Shown here: piece by piece, positions 6,560 to 14,272 of the stretch
How the letters are laid out: each line of letters begins with the position of its first letter
Position numbering within the stretch: position 1 is the stretch's first letter
Origin: Candidatus Aerophobota bacterium
GTDB lineage: Bacteria; Aerophobota; Aerophobia; Aerophobales; AE-B3A
Assembly: GCA_030602105.1 (NCBI GenBank)
Contig: JAUWAK010000009.1
Location: forward strand, 1 to 18,226
DNA length: 18,226 nt
Direction of reading: 5' to 3'
Program-made: the position numbers and the translations under genes
The notes under the pieces: model-generated
Told to the model about the DNA's origin: nothing
Seen by the model: only the letters and a program-made list of their open reading frames with translations
Database searches by the model: none

Positions 6560-7762
6560 TCAATCAAGAAGTTGAACCTGAACTTTTTCTCCTTTCTTAA
6601 TCTCCTCTATCTCTTCTGGCACGATAACAAACCCGTCGGCCCAGACCATAGATTTCAGGACCCCTGATTTTTGAGAGGGAGCTGGGACCGCCCGATATTC
6701 TCCCCTCTCGCGCACGAGTTTCACCCTGACGAAGTTTCTCCTCTTTCCTTTGCTCCTGACAGATGATTCGAGATAAGCCTCGACCTGAACTCTTTTCTCC
6801 TTTCTCCCTAACATGGCATAAATGGCCGGCCTAACCAAATTCTCGAAATTAAGCATGGAGGAAACAGGATAGCCGGGAAGACCGAAGATTAGGGTGTGGT
6901 TCCTCGCGCCAAAGAAAGTCGGTTTACCCGGCTTCACTGCCACTTTCCAAAAAAGTATCTTCACTCCCGCCTCTTCTGCAACCTCCTTTACCAGATCGTA
7001 TACACCCACAGAAACTCCCCCCGAAAGAAGAAGAATATCAAAAGAGAGTCCCTCTTGAATTCTTGAGATGAGCTCTTCTTTGTTGTCCCGAACAATCCCT
7101 AACCTTTGCGGGGTCCCGCCACACTTCGCAACCTGGGAGGAAAGGGCCAGGCTGTTGCTATCATAGATCTGGCCTTCCTCGAGCCTACCTCCCGGCTCAA
7201 TCAGTTCATCTCCGGTAGAAATAATGCCAACAGTGGGCTTCCTTCTCACCATGACGTTTTCTTTTCCCAGGGCAGCCAACATCCCCACCTCGGCCGGGCG
7301 AATAAAAGACCCCTCTTTAAGGACAAGCTCTCCTTTTTTTACATCCTCACCGGCAAAACTCACGTTTTCTCCCGGCTCCACCTTCCTGAAGACCCTTACC
7401 CGGTCCTCCTTCTCTTTGGTATCTTCCACCATCACCACGGCATCAGCCCCTTTGGGGAGGGGCGCCCCCGTCATAATCCTTACCGCCTTTCCCTCCCTTA
7501 GAACCTTTGCCGTTTGGTATCCTGCGGGAAGATCGGCTATCACTTCCAGAAAGACAGGCTGATCGGACGTAGCAGGACAGGTATCTTGGGCCATAACAGC
7601 ATAGCCGTCCATGGCTGAGCGATCAAATCCAGGAATATCAAAATCAGCATGAATATCCTCGGCTAGAACTCTTCCCAGGCTGGATAGAACCTGTATTCTT
7701 TGCGCTGGAAGAGTTCTTACCTCGGACAGAATTATCTGAAGTGCTTGCTCCAGATGAATCAT
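6560..7762 (-). CDS. moeA: Molybdopterin molybdenumtransferase MoeA
   Basis: Cytoplasmic enzyme of 400 residues that inserts molybdate (or tungstate) into adenylylated molybdopterin, the last step of basic molybdenum cofactor synthesis. Typical MoeA segments are present: DIPGFDRSAMDGYA near residue 42, GAPLPKGADAVVMVEDT, STGDEL, SGGVSVG, AVKPGKP and FGLPGYPVS. The length is normal. In the SGGVSVG segment the next residue is Val (GVYD) where Asp or Glu is common. It follows fdhA by 21 bases and starts at an ATG with a very strong ribosome binding site (AAGGAGGA at 7774-7767), so it is the last gene of the formate dehydrogenase array. That placement fits supplying metal cofactor to the upstream catalytic subunit. 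Whether the enzyme uses Mo or W cannot be told from this gene. Confidence 0.93.
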   Translation of the reverse strand: MIHLEQALQIILSEVRTLPAQRIQVLSSLGRVLAEDIHADFDIPGFDRSAMDGYAVMAQDTCPATSDQPVFLEVIADLPAGYQTAKVLREGKAVRIMTGAPLPKGADAVVMVEDTKEKEDRVRVFRKVEPGENVSFAGEDVKKGELVLKEGSFIRPAEVGMLAALGKENVMVRRKPTVGIISTGDELIEPGGRLEEGQIYDSNSLALSSQVAKCGGTPQRLGIVRDNKEELISRIQEGLSFDILLLSGGVSVGVYDLVKEVAEEAGVKILFWKVAVKPGKPTFFGARNHTLIFGLPGYPVSSMLNFENLVRPAIYAMLGRKEKRVQVEAYLESSVRSKGKRRNFVRVKLVRERGEYRAVPAPSQKSGVLKSMVWADGFVIVPEEIEEIKKGEKVQVQLLD

Positions 7763-7783
7763 CGTCTCCTCCTTAAAAGGAAG

Positions 7784-10700
7784 CTATGGCTCTCCTTTTC
7801 CCGGGTCCCTTGAAGACCCGCATTTCTCTACCCTTACCGCGCATACTTTGAGCTCGGGAATCTTGGCAACAGGGTCAAGGGCATCTATGGTAAGAAGGTT
7901 TGCTGCCGCTTCCCTGAAATGAAAACTCATAAAGACAACGCCGGGAAGCGATATCTCGGTCACCTTCACCCTGGTCACCACTCTTCCCCGCCGAGAGATC
8001 ACCCGGGCCATATCACCATCTTTAAGAGAGAGCTTCTCCGCATCCAGGGGATGAATCTCCACCAGGCCTTGAGGATAAATCTCTTCCAGCCCCTTCACCC
8101 TTCTGGTCATGGTACCGGTGTGAAAATGAAAAAGCACCCTTCCGGTAGTAAGAATAAGAGGATAGCCCTCATCAGGAAGCTCCCTAGCTTCCCTGTAGGG
8201 CGTCGGATGAAACCTGCCCAACCCACGAGTAAATCTACCCTGATGCAAGAACTTTGTGCCCGGATGACTCCTGTCAGGACACGGCCACTGAAGACCTCCC
8301 TCATCCAGCCTCTCATAGCTAATTCCTCCGTATATGGGCGTGACAGAAGCTATCTCATCCATTATTTGGGACGAGTCTCGGTATTTCATAGGGTACCCAA
8401 GTTTTGCTGCAAGATCCGATATGATCTCCCAGTCTGCTTTTGCCTCACCCGGCACCTTAATGGCCTTCTTTATTCTTTGCACTCGTCTTTCGGTGTTGGT
8501 AAAGGTCCCTTCCTTTTCAGCAAAGCTGGCTGCCGGCAGGATAACATCCGCATACTCACTGGTTTCAGTGGGAAAGATATCCTGCACCACCAAAAAATCA
8601 AGCTTCCTTAAAGCCTTCCTGGTGAAATTAATATTAGGGTCGGAAAGAAAAGGGTTTTCCCCCATGATGTACATGGCTTTCACTTTTCCTTCTTCAGCCG
8701 CATGCATCATCTCCACCGCGGTAAGTCCTACCTTTTGAGAAAGACCTACTCCCCAGGCGTGCTCCAGTTTCTCCCGAATCTTATCCTCACTCACCGACTG
8801 ATATCCCGGGTACACATTGGGAAGAGCCCCCATATCACAGGCACCCTGGACATTGTTCTGACCTCTCAAAGGATTCACACCCGAGCTTTCCTTACCTACG
8901 TTACCGGTGAGCATAGCGAGATTAGCCAATGAGAGGACATTGTCGGTACCGGTGGTGTGCTGGGTAATACCCATGGCAAAAATGATGGAAGCTCTATCTG
9001 CTTTTGCATACATTCTGGCGGCATAGATGATATCTCGGGCAGAAACACCGGTTATGCTTTCCACATAATCTGGAGTGTACTGGTCCAGTATTCCTTCAAG
9101 TTTTTGGAATCCCTCGCAACGCTTCGAAACAAACTCTTCGTCATAGAGCCCTTCAGAAATAATAACATTCATCATTCCATTGAATAGGGCTACGTCCGTA
9201 CCTGGTTTTTGCCTGAGATGAAGATGGCTAAATTGGGTCATTTCTATTTTTCGGGGATCAGCAACAATGAGCCTCGCCCCATTTCTTCTAACGGCCTCTT
9301 TAATCTTCAAAGCTATAATGGGGTGAGTCTCTGAAGTGTTGGAACCCGTAATCAGGATACAATCGGCATTTTCTATCTCTCGCATGGAATTGGTCATAGC
9401 ACCACTTCCAAAGGCTCTCGCTAGCCCTGCTACGGTAGAGGCATGGCACAGGCGAGCGCAGTGATCCACATTGTTAGTTCCAAGAGCAGCTCTCATGAAC
9501 TTTTGGAACAGGTAATTCTCCTCATTGGTGCATTTCGCCGAGGAAAGTCCGGCTATGCTGTCTGATCCGTATCTTTCCTTAATGTTGCTGAGTTTCTCAG
9601 TTACAAGCGTGAGGGCCTCATTCCAGCTAACCTCCTTGAGCTCACCCCCCTTCTTGATAAGAGGACGCTTCAATCTATCCGGGCTGTCGACGAAATCAAA
9701 ACCGAATTTTCCCTTAGCGCAGAGCCACCCCTCATTGACAAACCCCTCCGGATCTGAAGTTATCTTGACAATTCTACCGTTTTCAATATTGAGGGTGATA
9801 CTACAGCCGCAGCCACAGTAAGGACAAATAGTCCTGACCTTCTCCACCTCAAACTCCCGCCTCTGAATCCTGCCTTCCTTTTCAGTCAGTGCTCCTACTG
9901 GACACACAGATACACATGAGCCACAAAAGACGCAAGGGGTTTGGGGAAGAGGTCTATCTAGGCCAGTGGATATCCGGGTCTCAAGCCCCCTGCCCACAAA
10001 ATCTAGAACGAAGCACATCTGTACGTCACTGCACACCGCCACACACTGGCCACAGAGAATGCACTTATCGGGATCTCTTAGAATGAAGGGATTACTCTCG
10101 TCCGGTGGATAGTGACTCTTTTTCCCCTTAAACCGAGGAGAGGAAATTCCTAGCTCCAGAGCGTATTCCCTCAGCCGGCAGTCAAGAATCTGGTCACAAC
10201 CACAGGAAATACACCGCTCACTTTCTCTCTTTACCATATCCTCCGTGAAACCGAGCTGGGTTTCAGCAAAGCTCATCTTCCTTTCTTCCAGGGCAAGATG
10301 GCGCATCTTGCCTCGAGGAATCGTCTCTACGTGGGCGTATTCCCGAGGATCAATTTCATCCAGCTCGCCCTTTTTGATGTGAAAGACTTCCTCCTCACCA
10401 GAAGGCTTCTTGCCAGCCAGGTACTGGTTAATGGAATGAGCTGCTCGCCGCCCGCAAGCTACGGCCTCAACAGCCGTAGCAGGACCGGAAACGCAATCAC
10501 CACCGGCAAAGACTCCCTCAGAGTTTGTCTCCATAGTCTTATCATCCACCTCAATATAGCCTCTTTTGGTAAGCTGAAGGGGCATCTCATCCAGACAGGA
10601 TCGGTCAAGATATTGTCCAATAGCGGCGATGACCGTCTCCACAGGCATCTCAAATTCCGAGTCAGGAATAGGCTCTGGTCTTGCCCTGCCCGAGGCGTCG

Positions 10701-11926
10701 GGTTCTCCCAGCCTCATCCTCTGGCAGGTAAGGGACCCTACCTTGTTGTTTTTCCCGTTTGCTCTCACCGGAGCCGCGAGGAGAATGACCCTGACGCCCT
10801 CTTTTTCTGCCTCATCTATCTCCTCTTGCTCAGCGGGCATCTCCTTTAGAGATCGGCGATAGACGATGGTCACCTCATCAGCACCCAATCTTAAGGCAGA
10901 CCGAGCCGCGTCAATGGCAGTATTGCCTCCTCCGATAACTGCTACTCGCTTTCCCACCTTTACCCTTCCGTTGAGGGCAATCTGGCGAAGAAACTCCAGG
11001 CCTGGAATGATTCCCCCAAGCTCCTCCCCTTCAATCCCCATCTTCCAGCACTTCTGTGCCCCCATAGCCAGAAATATGGCATCAAAACCCTCTTTCCTCA
11101 AGCTGTCTATGGTGATGTCTTTTCCCAGCGTTCTCCCGCATTCAATTTTCACCCCTAGGGCAGCAATTGTGGCAATTTCCCTGTCCAGCTCTTTCTTGGG
11201 AAGCCGGTACTCGGGGATGCCGTACCTCAGCATGCCTCCAGGCTCCGGATCTCCATCAAAGATGGTCACCTGGTGGCCCTCTCTGGCGAGAAAATAGGCT
11301 GCGGAAAGACCGCCAGGTCCGGATCCAATGACAGCTACCCTCTTGCCGGTACTGGGCTTGCGGGAAGGAGTGTAGGGGCGGCCGTCCTTCATATCGAAAT
11401 CAGCCAGGAATCTTTTGATAGCGTCAACGGCCACCGGCTCATCCACCACGTTTCTTCGGCACTCTCTTTCGCAGAATCGAGGACAAATTCTTCCGCAGAC
11501 AATAGGCAACGGATTTGTTTCCTTGATGAGCTTGAGAGCCTCCTGGTAATAGCCCTTGCGCGCAAGGGCAAGATACCCCTGTATATCTATTCCCGCAGGA
11601 CAGGCCAGCCTGCAGGGAGCCAGGCAATCGCCACTGTGGCTAGAGAGAAGAAGCTCCAGGCACATCCTCCTCAGGGCAGTAACCTTTTCTGTTCTGGTTC
11701 TTACCCTCATCCTTTCAGCTACGCAGGTGGAGCAGGCAGGAGTGGGACGGGGCATCCCCTCCACTTCAACCAAACACATAAAGCAGGAAGTGAAAGGATC
11801 GAGACGAGGATCGTAGCAAAGGGTGGGAATCTTAATACCCTCACCTTTAGCAGCTTCTAGAATGGTGGTGCCGGGGCTAGCTTGCAGGGACTTATCATCT
11901 ATGGTGAGCTGAATTTTCTTGGACAT
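7784..11926 (-). CDS. fdhA: Formate dehydrogenase catalytic subunit fused to a GltD/NfnB-type FAD/NAD(P)H module
   Basis: Very large soluble subunit, 1380 residues from the chosen ATG. Domains in order: a [2Fe-2S] ferredoxin (Cys37, 48, 51, 65); a cluster motif His97-Cys101-Cys105-Cys109, then CGRICPRFCEREC as in GltD N-termini; an FAD fold (GSGPGG, 201-206) and an NAD(P)H fold (GGGNTAIDAA, about 332-341) ending near 500; a further cysteine cluster (ERCISCGCDQ, about 570-580); two [4Fe-4S] motifs (621-632 and 665-675); and the molybdopterin oxidoreductase domain with its own cluster (Cys701, 704, 708, 736). Cys827 in CARLCHAST sits where selenocysteine is found in many formate dehydrogenases; the codon is TGC. 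A C-terminal molybdopterin dinucleotide-binding domain ends the protein. The longest frame begins 10 codons earlier at a TTG inside an 8-base tandem repeat; the ATG at 11926 has AAGGGGAAGGA just before it. Predicted reaction: formate to CO2, with electrons passed to the NuoF-like partner and/or the internal FAD site. Other bis-molybdopterin oxidoreductases are possible, but the context fits formate dehydrogenase. Confidence 0.9.
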   Translation of the reverse strand: MSKKIQLTIDDKSLQASPGTTILEAAKGEGIKIPTLCYDPRLDPFTSCFMCLVEVEGMPRPTPACSTCVAERMRVRTRTEKVTALRRMCLELLLSSHSGDCLAPCRLACPAGIDIQGYLALARKGYYQEALKLIKETNPLPIVCGRICPRFCERECRRNVVDEPVAVDAIKRFLADFDMKDGRPYTPSRKPSTGKRVAVIGSGPGGLSAAYFLAREGHQVTIFDGDPEPGGMLRYGIPEYRLPKKELDREIATIAALGVKIECGRTLGKDITIDSLRKEGFDAIFLAMGAQKCWKMGIEGEELGGIIPGLEFLRQIALNGRVKVGKRVAVIGGGNTAIDAARSALRLGADEVTIVYRRSLKEMPAEQEEIDEAEKEGVRVILLAAPVRANGKNNKVGSLTCQRMRLGEPDASGRARPEPIPDSEFEMPVETVIAAIGQYLDRSCLDEMPLQLTKRGYIEVDDKTMETNSEGVFAGGDCVSGPATAVEAVACGRRAAHSINQYLAGKKPSGEEEVFHIKKGELDEIDPREYAHVETIPRGKMRHLALEERKMSFAETQLGFTEDMVKRESERCISCGCDQILDCRLREYALELGISSPRFKGKKSHYPPDESNPFILRDPDKCILCGQCVAVCSDVQMCFVLDFVGRGLETRISTGLDRPLPQTPCVFCGSCVSVCPVGALTEKEGRIQRREFEVEKVRTICPYCGCGCSITLNIENGRIVKITSDPEGFVNEGWLCAKGKFGFDFVDSPDRLKRPLIKKGGELKEVSWNEALTLVTEKLSNIKERYGSDSIAGLSSAKCTNEENYLFQKFMRAALGTNNVDHCARLCHASTVAGLARAFGSGAMTNSMREIENADCILITGSNTSETHPIIALKIKEAVRRNGARLIVADPRKIEMTQFSHLHLRQKPGTDVALFNGMMNVIISEGLYDEEFVSKRCEGFQKLEGILDQYTPDYVESITGVSARDIIYAARMYAKADRASIIFAMGITQHTTGTDNVLSLANLAMLTGNVGKESSGVNPLRGQNNVQGACDMGALPNVYPGYQSVSEDKIREKLEHAWGVGLSQKVGLTAVEMMHAAEEGKVKAMYIMGENPFLSDPNINFTRKALRKLDFLVVQDIFPTETSEYADVILPAASFAEKEGTFTNTERRVQRIKKAIKVPGEAKADWEIISDLAAKLGYPMKYRDSSQIMDEIASVTPIYGGISYERLDEGGLQWPCPDRSHPGTKFLHQGRFTRGLGRFHPTPYREARELPDEGYPLILTTGRVLFHFHTGTMTRRVKGLEEIYPQGLVEIHPLDAEKLSLKDGDMARVISRRGRVVTRVKVTEISLPGVVFMSFHFREAAANLLTIDALDPVAKIPELKVCAVRVEKCGSSRDPGKGEP

Positions 11927-11940
11927 TCCTTCCCCTTCTA

Positions 11941-11957
11941 GGACACAAGGACACAAG
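11941..11957. repeat. Two tandem 8-base units before fdhA
   Basis: GGACACAA occurs twice head to tail (11941-11948, 11949-11956) plus one more base. It lies in the 43-base gap between the nuoF-like stop and the fdhA ATG, and it creates the TTG that extends the fdhA frame upstream. No function is apparent; it looks like a small slippage repeat. Confidence 0.6.
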
Positions 11958-11969
11958 CCAATAAGAAAT

Positions 11970-13763
11970 CTACTTTACCAAGATAGCGTCGACCTTACAG
12001 CTATCCAAGCACATACCGCACTTGATGCACTTTACCTGATCGATCCGATGCGGTTTCTTCTTTTCTCCTGAAACAGCCTCAGTTGGACAGCACAGGGCAC
12101 AGGCTCTGCAGCCGGTGCACTTCTCAGGGATAATTTCAAAGCTAATTAGGGCTCGGCATTTCTTCGCCGGGCATCGCCTCTTTTCAATATGGGCCTCATA
12201 CTCATCTTTAAAATACCGAATAGTAGTGAGAACCGGATTAGGAGCGGTCTGACCTAACCCACAGAGGGAAGCTTCTTTGACCTTCTGTGCCAGATCTTCC
12301 AGGATCTCGAGGTCCCGAAGGTGGCCTTTCCCGTCGGTGATTCTTTCCAGAATCTCCAGCATCCTGAGGGTTCCGATGCGGCAAAAAGTGCATTTGCCGC
12401 AAGACTCTTTCTGGGTGAAACTGAGGAAGAATTTGGCCACATCCACCATACAGGTACTCTCATCCATAACCACCATTCCTCCGGAACCCATGATGGCTCC
12501 GGTGCCGGTTACCGATTCATAGTCTATCGGGGTGTCGGCCAGGGCTTCGGGTATGCATCCTCCTGAGGGACCACCCATTTGCACGGCCTTGAGCCTGCCG
12601 CCATTCTGGATACCACCTCCAATATCGAAAATGACTTCTCTGAGGGTGATGCCCATGGGAACCTCCACCAATCCCCCCCGGTTTATTTTGCCGGCTAAGG
12701 CGAATACTTTACTTCCCCTGCTTTTCCCTATGCCGCACTCACTGAATTTCTTCCCCCCGTTGATGATAATCCAGGGAATATTGGCCAGAGTCTCCACGTT
12801 ATTGATGCAAGTGGGTTTTCCCCAGAGGCCTGAGGTGGCAGGGAAGGGGGGTCGGAATCTGGGCATTCCCCGTCTTCCTTCAAGAGAGGCAATGAGAGCT
12901 GTCTCTTCCCCGCAGACAAAGGCGCCTGCACCCTCAAGAATTCTAATGGAGCAACCGAAATGAGTTCCCAGAATAGACTTTCCCAGGTAGCCTCTTTCTT
13001 CAGCCTGCTGGATGGCCACCTTGAGTCTTTTCACCGCCAGGGGGTACTCCGCCCTCACATAAATATATGCCTCCAAGGCACCAATAGCGTATCCCGCTAT
13101 GAGAAGACCCTCCAGAACACTGTGAGGATCGCTTTCGAGAACGCTTCTATCCATGAAAGCTCCTGGATCTCCTTCATCGGCGTTGCAGACCACATATTTG
13201 GGTTCTCCCGGTGCGTTCCTGGCAAACTCCCATTTTCGCCCCGTGGGGAAGCCAGCTCCACCTCTTCCTCTGAGCCCGGATCCCTTCACCTCCTCTATTA
13301 CCTCCTCTGGGCTCATACTTCTCAGTACTCTCTCCAGAGCCTGGTAGCCACCGGCATCCTGGTAGTCATCAATGGATTCAGGATCGATGATGCCGCAGTT
13401 TCTGAGCACAATCCTCCTCTGCTTGGAGAAAAAATTCTCAAGAGGTGTATGAATACCCTCACCCATGATGATCCAGTCTTTTATGGGCCGGCCGTCCTCC
13501 AGGTGCTCCCTGAGGATCCGCTCCGCCCTGTCTCTAGTAATTTCCCCATAAAGGAGGCTCTTGTTTCCCTCCTCGAGAACTTCCAGCAGAACTTCCTTGA
13601 AACACATACCCAGGCAACCAGTTCTCTCAAGCCTCACGGGAAGATTTCTGGTACGTATCTCTTCTGCCAAATAGTCGAAGACTTCTTGGGCTCCGGCGGC
13701 GATGCCGCAGGAGGCAAGGCCTACCTTCACTACTGTCCTTGAATCATTTGAAGAAAGATGCAT
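11970..13763 (-). CDS. nuoF: NuoF/HydB-like NADH-binding flavoprotein subunit of the formate dehydrogenase
   Basis: Soluble subunit of 597 residues that exchanges electrons between NAD(H) and the iron-sulfur chain through FMN. An N-terminal thioredoxin-like [2Fe-2S] domain has Cys19, Cys50 and Cys54; a fourth ligand is not obvious. GRGGAGFPTGRKWE (166-179) and CNADEGDPGAF (193-203) are the NADH/FMN site, followed by the SLBB region. Cys455, 458, 461 and 501 form the N3-type [4Fe-4S] site. A C-terminal 2x[4Fe-4S] ferredoxin has Cys549, 552, 555, 559 and Cys579, 582, 585, 589. The extra N- and C-terminal domains are typical of HydB/FdhB proteins of soluble hydrogenases and formate dehydrogenases rather than respiratory complex I. 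The start is one base beyond the nuoE-like stop and has no clear ribosome binding site, which suggests translational coupling. A GTG at codon 12 is an alternative start. Confidence 0.9.
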   Translation of the reverse strand: MHLSSNDSRTVVKVGLASCGIAAGAQEVFDYLAEEIRTRNLPVRLERTGCLGMCFKEVLLEVLEEGNKSLLYGEITRDRAERILREHLEDGRPIKDWIIMGEGIHTPLENFFSKQRRIVLRNCGIIDPESIDDYQDAGGYQALERVLRSMSPEEVIEEVKGSGLRGRGGAGFPTGRKWEFARNAPGEPKYVVCNADEGDPGAFMDRSVLESDPHSVLEGLLIAGYAIGALEAYIYVRAEYPLAVKRLKVAIQQAEERGYLGKSILGTHFGCSIRILEGAGAFVCGEETALIASLEGRRGMPRFRPPFPATSGLWGKPTCINNVETLANIPWIIINGGKKFSECGIGKSRGSKVFALAGKINRGGLVEVPMGITLREVIFDIGGGIQNGGRLKAVQMGGPSGGCIPEALADTPIDYESVTGTGAIMGSGGMVVMDESTCMVDVAKFFLSFTQKESCGKCTFCRIGTLRMLEILERITDGKGHLRDLEILEDLAQKVKEASLCGLGQTAPNPVLTTIRYFKDEYEAHIEKRRCPAKKCRALISFEIIPEKCTGCRACALCCPTEAVSGEKKKPHRIDQVKCIKCGMCLDSCKVDAILVK

Positions 13764-13764
13764 T

Positions 13765-14256
13765 CTAGTCGACTCGCGTTTTTCGGTATTTCTTGACTAT
13801 TCTTTTGATTTTCCGGGGACTCAAACGGGCGTGAGTCTCATCATTAACCATCACGCAGGGAGCAAGGCTGCAGCACCCCAGACAGGCCACCCGCTCCACA
13901 GTAAACTCACCATCCTCAGTTGTGGCTCCCTCACCTACTCCCAGCTCCTCCGAGACCGCCTCAGAGATTCTCTCCGCTCCACCAATATGACAGGCGGTTC
14001 CATGACAGACTCTGATAATGTTCTTCCCTCGAGGACTCAGGTAGAGCTGACTGTAAAAGGTGACCACGCCGTATATCTTACCCAGAGGTATCCCCACTTC
14101 CTCGCTCACAAAAACTAAAGCCTCCTCGGGGAGATAGCCAAAGGACTCCTGAATCTCCTGCAGGATAGGAATCAAGGCACCGGGTTCGCTTTCGTGTTTC
14201 TCCAGGAGCTGTCTCAGAGATTCCTTATCCATTTCCCCATTCATTTCCTTGGCCAT
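13765..14256 (-). CDS. nuoE: NuoE/HydC-like [2Fe-2S] subunit of the formate dehydrogenase
   Basis: Small thioredoxin-fold electron-transfer subunit (163 residues from the chosen start) that partners NuoF-type flavoproteins. The helical N-terminus with ALIPILQEIQESFGYLPEEAL and the segment GKIYGVVTFYSQLYL are diagnostic. The [2Fe-2S] ligands are Cys84 and Cys89 (CHGTAC) and Cys125 and Cys129 (CLGCC). The frame is open up to a TTG at 14280 that overlaps the uvrA stop by 8 bases. ATG codons at 14256, 14244 and 14232 are all plausible and none has a textbook ribosome binding site. I chose 14256; 14232 (MDKESLRQLLEKH) fits family N-termini equally well. It lies between uvrA and the NuoF-like gene with almost no spacing. 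Confidence 0.9.
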   Translation of the reverse strand: MAKEMNGEMDKESLRQLLEKHESEPGALIPILQEIQESFGYLPEEALVFVSEEVGIPLGKIYGVVTFYSQLYLSPRGKNIIRVCHGTACHIGGAERISEAVSEELGVGEGATTEDGEFTVERVACLGCCSLAPCVMVNDETHARLSPRKIKRIVKKYRKTRVD

Positions 14257-14272
14257 TCGAGCCTGCCCACTA

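Noticed and set aside
6480..6560. Possible terminator after moeA (minus-strand TTTTTT near 6520)
   Set aside because: No stable stem precedes the T-run; the nearby AGGCGCGCCT palindrome has no loop and no T-run after it.
6961..7020. MoeA GVYD variation as an inactivating change
   Set aside because: The position after SGGVSVG varies among MoeA proteins as far as I recall, and the rest of the active site is intact, so it is noted only in the gene entry.
7919..8611. Long plus-strand open frames opposite fdhA, nuoF and uvrA
   Set aside because: They lie antisense to genes with clear family motifs, have no recognisable domains or ribosome binding sites, and are explained by codon bias of the true genes.
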